Part shown: piece by piece, positions 24,806-36,180 of the stretch
Position numbering within the stretch: the first letter of the stretch is position 1
Layout: each line of letters opens with the position of its first letter
NCBI GenBank assembly: GCA_963383645.1
Contig: OY726574.1
Coordinates: 57,785,851-57,849,850, forward strand
Source of the DNA: Muscardinus avellanarius
Lineage: Eukaryota > Chordata > Mammalia > Rodentia > Gliridae
Length of the DNA: 64,000 nt
Direction of reading: 5' to 3'
Position numbers and translations under genes: made by a program
The notes under the pieces: model-generated
What the model saw: the letters and a program-made list of their open reading frames with translations, nothing else
Database searches by the model: none
What the model was told of the DNA's origin: nothing

Positions 24806-24953
24806 CCTGATTTTTTTTTTTTAATTTGAAACAGGGTCTCACTAATTTGTGGAGGGCATCACGGGGTTGCTGAGGCTGGCTGTAAACCTGAGATCCTCCT
24901 GTCTCAGTCTCCAAAGTACTGGGATTACAAGTGTGCGCCAACATGCCCAGCTT
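24806..24953 (-). mobile_element. SINE 7SL half (right piece of split SINE)
   Basis: aatttgaaacagggtctcac to gcgccaacatgcccagctt. Target repeat aaaagcagtt at 24,954 matches that at 21,937, which proves the two halves are one insertion. Confidence 0.88.
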
Positions 24954-25021
24954 AAAAGCAGTTCCAAGAGGAACTGCTTATATAGCAATAAATACCTACA
25001 TTCAAAAGGAAGAAAGATCTA

Positions 25022-25215
25022 GCTGGACGTGGTGGCGCACGCTTGTAATCCCCGTGCTTGGGAGGCGGAGACAGGAGGATTGCGCAGGTTTGAAGCCAGC
25101 CTTGCTGGCTTAAGAGACCCTGTTTCCAAATAAAAATATAAAAATAGGTCTGGGAGTATAGCCTGGAGGGAGAAGGGTTTCCAGGAACAAAAAAAAAAAA
25201 AAAAAAAAAAAAAAA
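25022..25215 (+). mobile_element. Chimeric SINE, subfamily B, 3' truncated with poly-A
   Basis: Ends agaagggtttccaggaac, then A tract. Target repeat aaggaagaaaga on both sides. Confidence 0.88.
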
Positions 25216-25757
25216 GGAAGAAAGAAAATAATACAAAACAAAGAGTTTATTTTAAAAAATAAACTAAATTGGCAGACCTTTAGCTAGACTAGGAAAAAGG
25301 CATAAGATTCCAATAGTAAATTTGGAGGTGAAAAAGAGAGACCCTATAACTTATATTACAGAAACACAAAGAATCATGCGACTATTTTGAAAGATTATAT
25401 GCAAATAAATTGGATAACTTAGAAAAACCAGGTAAATTCCTGGACATATATGACCTACCAACATTAAATTATGAAGAAAGAGAAAATATGAACAGATCAG
25501 TAATTAGTAAGGAAATTGAATTAGTAATAAAATTTCTCTCATTATATATATAGAAAAAGCCAGGACCTGATGGCTTCACTACTGAATTCTATCAGACATT
25601 CAAAAAAGAAATAATGATGATTCTTCCCAAGCTAATCCAATAAAGAATTAAAGAGGAGAATATTTTCCAAATCCATTCTATGAGGTCAACATTACCCTGA
25701 TACCCAAACCAATAACACAACAAATAAAGAAAATTACAGGCCCAAATCCCTGATGAA

Positions 25758-25969
25758 GCCGGGCGTGGTGACGCACACTTGTAATCCCTGCGCTTGGGAG
25801 GCTGAGACAGGAGGATCGCACAGGTTCAAAGCCAGTCTCAGCTAACTAGTAAGGCTCTCAGCAACTTAGTGAGACCCTGTTTCCAAATAAAGTATAAAAA
25901 TAGGTCTGGGAGTATAGCCCGGAGGTAGAAAAGCCTCTGGGTTCCACCCCTAGTACAACAAAAAAAATT
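25758..25969 (+). mobile_element. Chimeric SINE, subfamily C
   Basis: gccgggcgtggtgacgcaca to ctgggttccacccctagtac. Confidence 0.88.
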
Positions 25970-26294
25970 GAAAAAAATCTTTGAAGAGTATATGAGTGTA
26001 AACACATAAGTCCGCAACAAGTTTCTAACAAACTAAATTCAACAGCACATTAAGAAAACTTTACCATGGTCAGAGGGGATTTATTCTAGGCACCAAATGA
26101 TTGTTCAATATGCGAAAATCAATAAATTTGATACTTTACGTGAACAGAATGAAGGCCAAAAACCATGTGATCATTTCAATAAAGACCATTTGACAAAATT
26201 CAACAACCCTTTCTAATAAAAACTCTGCAAATCAGGAATAGAAGGAACGTACTTCAATAAAAGCTATGCATGACAAACCACAGCTAATGTCGTA

Positions 26295-26298
<4 letters not shown>

Positions 26299-26342
<44 letters not shown>

Positions 26343-26545
26343 TGTCTGGTGCTGGGGATTGAACCCAGAGGCATTCTACTTCTGAGCTGTACCCCCAGTC
26401 CTTTTTACATTTTTTTTGCTTAAAATAGGGTCATGCTAGGTTGCTGAGAGTTTCACTAAGTTTTGAGGCTGGTCTGGAACCTGTGATTCTCTTCTCTCAG
26501 CCTCCAAAGTACTGGGATTACAGGTGTGAGCCACCACATCTGGCT
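26299..26545 (-). mobile_element. Chimeric SINE preceded by (TG)n
   Basis: (TG)n 26,299-26,345 is the tail; tRNA and 7SL parts follow to 26,545. Confidence 0.85.
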
Positions 26546-26995
26546 GCTAATACCACAGGAAACAGGAAAGAGCTGGAAACTTTCCCCCTAAGATATGGAA
26601 CAAGGATGCGGGCTCTCGCTCAACATAGAGCTGGGATGCCCAGCCAGAGCAATTAGATGAGAGAAAGAAAGGAAGGTATCTAAAATAAATAGGAAGAAGT
26701 TAAACTGTCTCTTTCTGTAGATGTCATAATTGCATGTACAGAATGCTCTGAAATCCCTACCAAAAAAATTCTTCAGTTTAATAAGTGAACCCAGTAAGGT
26801 TTCAGGATGCAAAATCAACATTCAGAACTCAGTAATGTTTGTGCATGCTAACAGTGACCTAGATGAAAAGGAAATTAAGGAAACACTTTTATTTCTAATA
26901 GCTGAAAAATACTGAGGAATAAAACTGAGCAAAAAGGTCAAAGATATCTACTCTGAAAATTATAAAACATTGATGAAAAATTGAAGAAGACAAAA

Positions 26996-27200
26996 GCCGG
27001 GCGTGGTGGCGCACGCTTGTAATCCCAGGACTTGGGAGGCTGAGATAGGAGGATCACAGGTTCACGGCCAGCCTCAGCTACTTAGTGAGGCCCTCCACAA
27101 CTTAGTGAGACACTGTTTCAAAATAAAGAATAAAATAGAGCTTGGGGTGTATCTTGGAGGTAAAATGCTCCTAGGTTCCATCCCCAGTACTGGGGGGGGG
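26996..27200 (+). mobile_element. Chimeric SINE, subfamily A
   Basis: gccgggcgtggtggcgcacg to catccccagtactg, ending in a G run. Confidence 0.88.
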
Positions 27201-27298
27201 GAAAGTGAAACTGCAGACATAATAGTGGGTTTGGGGAAGAGAGGTAGAAAGGAGAAAAAGGAGATCTGTGAAGGAAAGAGTTCAGATAATGCTCTGTG

Positions 27299-27515
27299 GC
27301 CGGGCGTGGTGGCGCATGCTTGTCATCCCAGCATTCGGGAGGCTGAGACCGGAGGATCGCGGTTCGCGGACAGCCTCAGCTACTTAGTGAGGCCCTCTGT
27401 AACTCAGTGAGACCTGATTTCAAAATAAAGAATAAAAAATAGGGCTGGGGGTGTAGCTCAGAGGTAGAATGCCCCTGGGTTCCATCTCCAGCACTGCAAA
27501 GAAAAAAAAAAGCAA
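27299..27515 (+). mobile_element. Chimeric SINE, subfamily A
   Basis: Young-looking complete copy with CpG-rich 7SL part and intact A/B-box region. Confidence 0.9.
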
Positions 27516-28137
27516 AAAAAAGCTATGTATATATATATATGGAGGTATCACAGCCAGTTTCAGTAATATGGGGCCGGGTGGGTAGCAGGGCGAAGATCCG
27601 TGGGGAAATCCACCATGTGCTGCACTCGTGAGTGTTTGTGTTACCTAGAGCCTCATTATGATGGAGGAGTGCAGTGCACCAACAGAAGCACAATACACAA
27701 AATAGAATAACATGCTCTGGGATAACTGATGTTTCAGTGAAGAAATTAAAAGAAAAAAAATTGAAAATCCTCTAGGTGAATGGAAAAGGAAACAGTATTG
27801 TAAAACCTCTGGGGATACAGCAGAAGCTAAAGCAATCAGAACGGCATGGTCCTGGAGTAGAAACAGACACACAACCCAACGGAAGCTAGAAATAAACCCA
27901 AGCGCGTACACACAGCCGGCGCTTAACAAAGGTGCCCAGACCACGCCGCGGGGGCAGGAGAGTTGCCTAAATAATAAATGGTTTTGGGAAAACTAAATAT
28001 CTACATGCAGAGGAATGAAATTAGACTTTTATCTCTTTGGGTCTAAAAAAAAAAACCCAACTCAAAACAGATTAAAGACCTAAATGTAAAGCAAAGAAGA
28101 CAAGTGAGATTACATCAAAGAAAGAACAAACAAATTC

Positions 28138-28320
28138 TGGTGGCGTGGTAGCGCATGCCTGTGATCCCAGCCTTGGGAGGCTGACAAAGGAGGATCGCTG
28201 GTTCGCGGCCAACCTCAGCTACTTAGTGAGGCCCTGTTTCAAAATAAAGAGGAAAAACTAGGGCTGGGGGGATAGTTCAGAGGTAGAACACCCATGGGTT
28301 ACACCCCCAGTACCAAAAAG
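28138..28320 (+). mobile_element. Chimeric SINE, internally shortened
   Basis: ggtggcgtggtagcgcatgc; lacks about 20 bp of the 7SL part. Confidence 0.82.
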
Positions 28321-28429
28321 CAAAACAAAACAAGACAAAACAAAAATATGGTGAAGAGACAATCTAAGAAATATATGAAATAGGAGAAAAATATAAGAAC
28401 TGAAATAACTCAATAACAAAAGACAACTC

Positions 28430-28590
28430 TGAGTTGTAAAAGATTACTATCGTGTAGAGGGAGGGCAGGGTATTGGGTAGAAGCTGAAGAGAAATACACC
28501 TGCTGCTGTGTGCACGCTTGTTTATATGACTTGGAAGCTTACTATGATATATAGTCACAATGTACCAATAAAAGTATAAAAAATGAGCTA
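28430..28590 (+). mobile_element. L1 3'-terminal fragment
   Basis: G-rich stretch (gagggagggcagggtattgg) followed by 'gtcacaatgtaccaataaaa' and an A-rich tail, matching the L1 3' end type seen at 2,030 and 59,500. Confidence 0.5.
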
Positions 28591-28734
28591 AAGACCTAAA
28601 GAGACTTGCAAATGGCCAATGGATGTATAAAAATATGCTGAACATCACTAATCATCAGGATGGTACGAATCAAAACCACCTTGAAGCACTGCCTCGCACC
28701 TGTTAAGACGGCTATTACCAAAAAGACAAAAGAC

Positions 28735-28945
28735 GCTGGGTATGATGGCGCCTGCCTAGAAGTTCAGTACTTGAGAGGCTGAGGCAGGAGGATCACAGAT
28801 TTGAGGACAACCTCAAACATGTGGTGAGATTCGCAGTAATGTAGTGAGACCCTGTTTCCAAACAAAAAGTAAAAAAGAGATGGGAGGGATAGCTTGGAGA
28901 CAGAATGTCCTGGGGTTCAATCCCCAGTATCATACACACACACTA
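28735..28945 (+). mobile_element. Chimeric SINE, old
   Basis: Diverged complete copy inside L1, with (CA)n and AAAT tail. Confidence 0.8.
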
Positions 28946-29390
28946 AATAAATAAATAAATACATAATTAATTAAATAGCTAAAAGATAAGTGTTGATGAA
29001 GATGCAGGAAAAACGGAACCCTGCACACCGTTGGTGGAAACAGAAATTAGTGCAGCAATGATGAAAAAGCAGTTTGGTATTTCCTAAAAGTATTAAAGAT
29101 GGAACTGCTGTATGGTCCAGCAGTCTCACTCTTGTTTATATCTCCAAAGGAAACAAAATCAGTTTGTCAGAGCCATCTGCATCGCCGTGTCGTTTGCAGC
29201 CGTATTTGTAATATATAAGACCAGCAATCGACCTGCGGGTCCATGGAGAGATGAGCGGATACCGCAGATGTGCTATAGATGCAACAGAATATTTTTTAGT
29301 CGTTAAACAAATAAAACTCTACCGGCTGTGACAACATAGATAATCCCAGAGAACACTATGTTGAGTGGAGTAATCAGGAACAGAAATATT

Positions 29391-29660
29391 CCTTCCTTCC
29401 TTCCTTCTTCCCTCCCTCCCTCCCTCCCCCCCCCTCTCTCTTTCTTTTTTAAATTGTGGTACTGGGGGTGGAACCCAGAGGCTTTCTACCTCCGGGCTAT
29501 ACTCCCAGACCTATTTTATACTTTATTTGGAAACAGGGTCTCACTAAGTTGCCGAGAGCCTCACTAAGTAGCTGAGGCTGGCTTCGAACCCGTGCGATCC
29601 TCCTGTCTCAGCCTCTCAAGCGCCGCGGGGATTACAAACGTGCGCCACCACGCCCAGCCT
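29391..29660 (-). mobile_element. Subfamily C SINE with TTCC/CCT tail
   Basis: Pyrimidine repeat 29,391-29,440 (tail on the minus strand), then tRNA part (ggtactgggggtggaaccca, gaggctttctacctccgg) and 7SL part. Confidence 0.88.
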
Positions 29661-29969
29661 AAATTCTTTCTAAAATGGTTCAGATGATGTAATGGGGAGG
29701 AAATGGGCAGTAATGTTCAAATTGCCAAACTTGGGTCCAGGGTGGGGCAGGAGCCCACGGGATGTGAATGCTGAGCCTCGTGTGTTTGAATCAGTGGACA
29801 CAGCTCTGTTTTAAATACTCTGCATTATCTGAGCACGGAATTCTATGGTCAAAACGTATCAAAAGCACTGGTCTGGGGATGTCTTGGGTTGTTCCGGATT
29901 CTAGGGATTATTCAAGTTCTCCGGGGCTAATAAAGAAGAAAAGCACAAGGAGACGCACACTTTAGAAAT

Positions 29970-30150
29970 TTACCAGTAGATGTGCACAGTCCACAACCGA
30001 ATTAGCCCCGTGACTAGAGTGGAGAAGGCAGGAGGTGGAGCCGGAGGCAAATCGGCCGCCATCGCCCGCTGAAGAACGCGCCTGGGATTAGAGGACTTGG
30101 GAGACCCCGCGGCGAGGGGCCGTGGGAACAACAGCTCACCTCTCCGGGCA
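29970..30150 (-). other. Small CpG cluster with a short ORF
   Basis: CpG-rich stretch (cgccatcgcccgctgaag, cccgcggcgaggggccg). On the minus strand an ATG in strong context (GGGCGATGG, 30,062) opens 30 codons starting MAADLPPAPPPAF and ending at TAA (29,972-29,970). No known product recognised; may be chance. Confidence 0.2.
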
Positions 30151-30537
30151 TCTTTTTCCTCGCCTGTAAATAGACAGTTTTAAATTTGTCTTCCATTCCA
30201 AATTGTGTCATGAAAGAGCCATCTAAAATTAAGGAGAAGGAAGAGCGGAGATGAAGAGAGGGGAAGGGGAAAGTATCCTTGTGGAGATGGAGCGGTGGGA
30301 GCTGGGGAGGAGGATAAATAACCCCGCGCATCTGATTTCTAAGGTTTGTTTTTGTAAGGTCAACGAAGGAAGATACTAAGGTCTCTTCGAACATAGGTCC
30401 GGTCATCCAGGGAGTTCCACAATCCCACCCTAGGAGGCCTGGTGGGGATGCTCGAGGGTGGGGCAATGGAGACAAGAGAAAAAGCAATCAGTCCCTAAAA
30501 GCCTTCTGAGCAAGGGCAGTTTAGAAGAGAAATGAGA

Positions 30538-30691
30538 GCCGGCAAGGTGATGCACATCTGTAATCCTAGTGCTTGGGAAGCCGAGACAGGAGGATCGTAG
30601 GTTTGAGGCCAGCCTCAGCAATTTAGCAAGGCCGTGCTTCAAAGATAAAAACTAAGGTTGGAGTATATCTCAGGGGTTCAATCCCCAGGAT

Positions 30692-30750
<59 letters not shown>

Positions 30751-30762
30751 ACGCACACGCAC
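30538..30762 (+). mobile_element. Old SINE with (CA)n tail
   Basis: 7SL part and eroded tRNA part to 30,693, then (CA)n to about 30,762. Confidence 0.8.
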
Positions 30763-31293
30763 ATAAAAGAAGAACAAGAAGAGAAATGGGAAATAACTTT
30801 AAATTTCCCATCATGAAATACCTACAGGAATTGGTAATCTAAATCTACAAATGGAATCTAATAAATACTAGTTGGTTTGGGGATTTTCTTTCCCAGGGGG
30901 AATAAGTTCATTTCCGGGGGAATGAATCATGCTATGTTAAATCCAAATACGTAACACCAAATCCTGCTGTTATTATAATTATAATGCGTCTAAAAAAAGT
31001 TTAGAGAGAAATGCAGCCTGAAGAGTTAGTGTATTTTTAAAGCACGTTCATGAGACATTTCTGATTGACTGCTCAGTTCAGATCACCAAGCACGAACTCA
31101 GATGTTTCTTTTTCCATGTAGCGACTGCGCAAGTTGAATATGGCACGCGACCTACACCACAATTTTCGGCCTATGGATCTGATTTTTCATAAGCCTCACC
31201 GCACACCCCTTACAGAGAACTCTCGTCTCTGGCGGATTTGTTTCACCTCCTTTGCAAAAGCCTTAGAGAGAAGGCAGCAGGCAGGAAAACCAG

Positions 31294-31303
31294 CTATTTA
31301 TAG
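31294..31303 (+). promoter_or_regulatory. MEF2-type site
   Basis: CTATTTATAG, an exact match to YTAWWWWTAR, in repeat-free sequence. Confidence 0.35.
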
Positions 31304-31783
31304 GCATTTTTGACTAAAAGTGTCTGCTCAGCGTGCCGTGGAACACTTCCAAGAGGTGGGAGAACAGGAAATTATCTAAAATCGAGTTGAAGGCTGGAGG
31401 AGTGTTATGGGGGAACGATAGTGCAGGGGAGTCATTTTCAGAAAGCTCAGGTTTCTTTGCAAACAAATGACAGTTACTTTCCCTGACACTCGGGAGTTAC
31501 AGAGGAACCAGTTAAACTTCTAGTTAAGGAGAGGAGGAAAAAAAAAAAAAAAAAGACACGAGTTCTTCAAGGATTGCAAGAAGTTGAGATCCCTGGAAGA
31601 ACTTTAAAGGGATGGGTCCCATCAAAAAGCTTCTCTGCATCCTATTTATCCCCGAAGGAGATACCAGATGGACGCCGTAGGCCAACAGGGCGAGCAGGTG
31701 GCCATCTAAATATAGACGTGGGTCCTCGGTGACCCAACAGGGTCCTGCTGGGCTCACGGGGGATTCCTTCTCATCACTCATTT

Positions 31784-31803
31784 CTATTTATAACTAAAAA
31801 TAG
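31784..31803 (+). promoter_or_regulatory. Two abutting MEF2-type sites
   Basis: CTATTTATAA followed directly by CTAAAAATAG; both fit YTAWWWWTAR. Part of the repeat-free stretch 30,763-32,044. Confidence 0.4.
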
Positions 31804-32045
31804 CAAGATCATTCACTCAAGCGTTCCCGTTTCAAAAGGAGTGTTGTGAAACGTGATCTGCCCTTCCTCTGAACGTGGATGGGTTTTGTTTTCTTCGTCT
31901 GGGTGGCGGTGGAAAGTAGTTGACGTGGGACGTCTGGAGACTGCCAGGCCTGAGCTTCTGTTGCATTTGTGGTGAAGAGGTCCTGTGTGGGGAGCTGGCT
32001 TCAGCGTTCACTCGTTATTTGGAACTTCTAAAACTTGATGAGATA

Positions 32046-32285
32046 GCCGGGCGTGGTGGCGCACGCTTGTAATCCCCGCGCTTGGGGGGCTGAGACAGGA
32101 GGATCACACGGGTTCGAAGCCAGCCTCAGCTACTTAGTGAGGCTCTCGGCAACTTAGTGAGACCCTGTTTCCAAATAAAATATAAAAAAAGGTCTGGGAG
32201 TGTAGCCCGGAGGTAGAAAGCCTCTGAGTTTCACCCCCAGTACCACATACACAAAAAACAACCAAAAACAACAACAACAAAAAAC
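32046..32285 (+). mobile_element. Chimeric SINE, subfamily C
   Basis: gccgggcgtggtggcgcacg to tttcacccccagtaccac, A/C-rich tail. Confidence 0.9.
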
Positions 32286-33690
32286 TTGGTGAGAAAGATG
32301 TACCTGGCTTCGGAGAATGGGAAGGATTCACTGGGGAGGATGGCTCAAGAGTGCTGGCCAAGGGCCCAGTGTCCACCTTCCGTCTCTAATGGCAGAGCTC
32401 ATACCTGCTCAGTTAGCATGGAGGAAATGCTTCTTGGAGAGCCTGGTTAAGCCAATAAAGGACGTAGTGAAGGACAGGTGGAGTTCGCTTGCAGACAAGT
32501 CCCACAGGCATTGTTGATTAAACTCGTCTTGCTGATTTACCAGCGCTGCCTGGAATCAGCCAGTGGGATGTAGATACACTTAAGGTATAAAAGCAAAAAA
32601 CAGGAACAGTATGAACAAACTAAAGCTTGAAGCAGCCAAAAGAAGTGTATCTATCAGCGTGTATCGAGCCACTCGATCTACTGATGCTGAGGTATTCAGG
32701 ATCAACTCGGTCCTTCCCACCTGAAGACAAAAGCTTTATGTGTTCAGTTGGTCCACGAGGTGAAGAGTCTTCTATTTGCTCTGTGACTAGAGCTATAGTC
32801 ATCCTACGTTGGGAGAGGGCTTTTCTGGACCCCAGAATTGGGTATCTTCATCCTTAATCCTGCTCTGATGAAAATTAGATCAAGTAAAATATAAAGGACA
32901 AAGCGGTAGGGTACATGAAATGCACAAAGAAGAGATAAACAGCTAAACAGCTGACAACTTATAATTTTAAAACAGTTTCACACTCTATTTTTAATTTCCC
33001 AAATTTGAACATCAAGTTTTTTTTCTTCGAGGCCTGAAACAAACACAGCCGTAACATCATGCCCATTTTAAAGATAAAGAGATAGGAGAACGGAGAAAGC
33101 CAGAGTCATGTAGAAAAGAGTCAGCATCACTGTTAACGCTCACAGCAAATCATCCGAAGGCCCGTGTGTCTACCAATTAGACTCTACTGCCCCCTACAGT
33201 TATCAATGCAAAACGAAGCCTATAATTTCCTAGAATTGGGTTACTTCGAAATGTGGTTCGTGGATTGATCTCTGGGAGAATCAGCACAGATGTACGGGAT
33301 GAGAGTCTCCTGGGTTGATGCCGGGAATCTTCACTTTATAGACACCCTTAGGATGAGTTTTATGTAGACAAAGTTAAAAACATTTATATCCCTAGTCAAG
33401 ACAGCCATTCAGTTAGTATGACCATCCATATGCATGACTCTGTACATGTGAGCATGCTTGTGTCTGTCTGTATTAATGCCACCTTACCATGTCTGAGGTA
33501 GAATTCTCAACTTTAGGTCTTTCCAACTTTAGTGGTCTTTCCACCGATCACTCCTTTCTTATTTTTGGATATAATGACCAACAGATCGGCCTGTAACCTT
33601 GGTGTTCCCTTTGCAGTATTCCTCTCAGATTCTCTGGAGTTGCCTCAATTTAATATTTGGTCTCATTGTCTCAGTATATACTCTGATATG
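32286..33690. other. Intron, no recognised feature
   Basis: Unique-looking sequence leading into the TA-rich palindromic stretch; no gene. Confidence 0.4.
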
Positions 33691-33742
33691 TGTCATGGCA
33701 TATGTGTGTATATATTTATATATGTCACATCATACATATAAT

Positions 33743-33778
33743 ATATATACTAATGGACAGTGAGCCATTAGTATATAT
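33743..33778. repeat. Perfect 14-bp inverted repeat
   Basis: atatatactaatgg (33,743-33,756), 8-nt loop acagtgag, ccattagtatatat (33,765-33,778). Lies in a 250-bp AT-rich stretch with further TA palindromes. Confidence 0.9.
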
Positions 33779-33860
33779 TATTAGTATATATATTAGACTG
33801 TCCTGGTCTCTACTGAGATTATTAATCTTGTCTCGGTATTTCCTCAGGGTTTACTTTTAT
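33758..33860 (+). repeat. Diverged direct repeat, copy 1
   Basis: Aligns with 34,380-34,454: cagtgagcc(c)attag, tctggtctctactgag, a ctgatcttg/taatcttg block and tatttc. This copy has about 28 extra TA-rich bases. Confidence 0.7.
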
Positions 33861-34379
33861 TGTATATTTAATATATATTATATATGATGTGGTAAAATAT
33901 ATATTAAATATAATACATACATGCCCTTGAAAATATACTTGTAGCTTTGTTATAGCTAGGAGAGTGAGATGAGGAATGCTGATTACCAAGAAAATAGAAG
34001 GTGCTGGAGGGACGCATGCTGCCTTCAAAACCTAGACCCTGGGCTCTGCGTGCAGGGCCCGAAGATCTCATATCCAATGTGAATCTGTTCTACTCCACGG
34101 AACATAATTTACTCATATGAAACCACTGTGATGCAGGAAGGGTTAATGCTACTGTGCCCTTTGTGATCATAGAATTAGAAAGTGCAGGTAATTATGCAGT
34201 CAACAGCTGTCCTCATCTATTCTGAACCACAGATATTCTTTAAGTCTCTCAGGTAAGTTATTTACTTCCTGGGCCTTGACCTCACTGCCTCAAAAGAATG
34301 TGTAGGAATGGATGAGCTGGGCTCTGAAACGAGTCCTAAAGGTTTTCCTGGACCGCGTGGGACATCAGGGGGAGCCAGG

Positions 34380-34454
34380 CAGTGAGCCCATTAGTTCTGG
34401 TCTCTACTGAGTTTACTGATCTTGCAAAGGTATTTCTTCACAGTTTGTTTTTAT
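34380..34454 (+). repeat. Diverged direct repeat, copy 2
   Basis: Counterpart of 33,758-33,860, without the TA-rich expansion. Confidence 0.7.
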
Positions 34455-35095
34455 CATTTAAAGAATAATTTTAAAGCGTTCTTTTATAAGATGATTATGA
34501 GATGGAAAATAAGCAGGTACAGTGTCCACATTGCAGGAAGAAGATTGTGAATGGGAAGGGCTATAGATGACCTTCCAAGGAGAAGGCTCTGTTATTCTAA
34601 AAATCACGTTTTTAAAAGAAAAAAGGAAAACCTAGACTTTAATTATATACCTTAAGATTTTAGAGTCTTAGCAAGTTAAGCCAGGGAGCAGCTAACAGTC
34701 CTGCAAGTATATATTAAACTGTGGTTTGAAAAAGAGGAGGAGCATAAGTCATTTCCTTTTATGGTTGCTGGATGTCTCTTTTATTAAAGGGGCTAAAACC
34801 TGCTTTACCCTCACACCGGGGAAGCAGGATATCCCTGGTAGTCTCCACTAATGGTCTGAGGTAAAGTTCAATATGTAGCTGAGAGAGCAGGGTGATATGT
34901 TTTGTACTGAGTTCTATGAAAAATCTGCCTCCCCATGTTATGGGCTTTGTGAAATGACACATTTAAAATGGCTCTGATTTCATCAATCATAGCAAAGGCA
35001 GTAAACGTATAGATGTATATTTTAGAGGGAAAGGTGCACAGTGCCTGGCAACAGCAAGTCTTTTTCTTTATTTAGGCCGTCTTTTTTATTGTGTG

Positions 35096-35294
35096 TGGTA
35101 CTAGGCATAGAACCCAGGTGCATTCTACCTTAGAGTTACACCCCAGCCCTATGTTTTATTCTTTATTTTGAAACAGGGTCTCACTGAGTTGCGAAGGGCC
35201 TCACTAAGTAGCTGGGGCTGTCCTTGAACCACGAGCCTCCTGTCTCAGCCTCCCAAATGCTGGGATTACAAGCGTGCGCTACCATGTCTGACTT
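35096..35294 (-). mobile_element. Chimeric SINE, subfamily A
   Basis: ggtactaggcatagaaccca to gctaccatgtctgactt. Confidence 0.86.
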
Positions 35295-35715
35295 ATTTAG
35301 GTCTTCTTTAATTTTAACAAAATTCATAGTTTTCATAAGAGGTTTGTGTATCTTTGATTAAATTTATTTATTTAATTTTCTTTGGTGCAACAGCGCCAAA
35401 ACTTGTTTTCTTAATTTTATTTTATGATGTTTCATAGCAAGTATGTATAGAATTGATTTTGATATAATAACTTATATCCTGTAAAGTGCATATATGTGGC
35501 CCCATACAGCTGCATATGACATAAAGCAATCCCAACTCCACATCATTAAACTTCGTATACAGGTCTTTAAACATCACAAGCTTATTTCTTTTTGGTGATA
35601 AGTTTATTGTTTTTGTGAAACAATGACTAGAAATGAATAACCTAGAACATACCCCACAAGACCAAACCCATGTAAAGAACTCAGTTTGTAAATATAGCTA
35701 GAAGTCTCTTTATCT

Positions 35716-35926
35716 GCCGGTGTGGTGGCTCACACTTGTAATCCCAGCACTTGGGAGGCTGAGACAGGAGGATGGAGGTTTGCGGTCAGCCTCGGCTATT
35801 TGGTGAGGCTCTCCGCAACTTGGTGAGACCCTGTTTCAAAATAAAGAATAGCAAATAGGGCTGGGGGTGTAGCTCGGAGGTAGAATGTCTCTGGGTTCCA
35901 TCCCCAGTACCACACATACACACAAA
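35716..35926 (+). mobile_element. Chimeric SINE, subfamily A
   Basis: gccggtgtggtggctcacac to catccccagtaccacacat. Confidence 0.88.
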
Positions 35927-35957
35927 AGAAGTCTCATTAGCTGAGATATGAAAGTAA

Positions 35958-36180
35958 GGGCGAAGGGTGCGCACCTGTAAGCCCAGCACATGGAGGCCAA
36001 GCCAGTAGCATCACAGGTTTGAGGTCAGCCTTGGGAACTTAGTGACATCCTATCTCAAAATTAAAAATAAAAAAAGGACTGACGTAACTCAGTGGAAGAG
36101 CATCCATGGGCTTAATCCTTAGGAGCACAAGAAAGAAAGAAGGAAGGAAGGAAAGAAAGGGCAGAAAAAGAAAGGGAAAA
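35958..36180 (+). mobile_element. Old SINE with purine tail
   Basis: Diverged copy (aagggtgcgcacctgtaagc) with AAAG/GGAA tail. Confidence 0.65.

Larger units (their letters stand above)
25216..29390 (+). mobile_element. Old L1, ORF2 reverse transcriptase to 3' end, broken by SINEs
   Basis: Continuation of the plus-strand L1: 'ggcagacctttagctagac' (25,270), 'agccaggacctgatggcttc' (25,559), the RT region (26,040-26,995), 'ggttttgggaaaactaaata' (27,981) and the 3' part of ORF2 (28,590-29,390). Six SINEs lie inside it, at 25,758, 26,347, 26,996, 27,299, 28,138 and 28,735. A separate L1 3' end (28,430-28,590) also interrupts it. Stops and internal deletions throughout; no coding capacity. Confidence 0.75.
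30763..32045. other. Repeat-free intron with MEF2-type sites
   Basis: No transposon recognised in about 1.3 kb, apart from an A17 run at 31,538. A candidate for conserved regulatory DNA. Confidence 0.4.

Noticed and set aside
27003..27410. 135-codon plus-strand frame starting MVAHACNPRTWEAE
   Set aside because: Translation of two chimeric SINEs. The same peptide pattern recurs at several other SINEs.
27436..27490. tRNA-like sequences with A and B box resemblance
   Set aside because: They are the right halves of SINEs and lack an anticodon arm, so they are not tRNA genes. The same holds for all the other copies.
30014..30487. 157-codon minus-strand open frame
   Set aside because: Low-complexity proline/serine-rich product with no recognised motif. 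No splice or family support.
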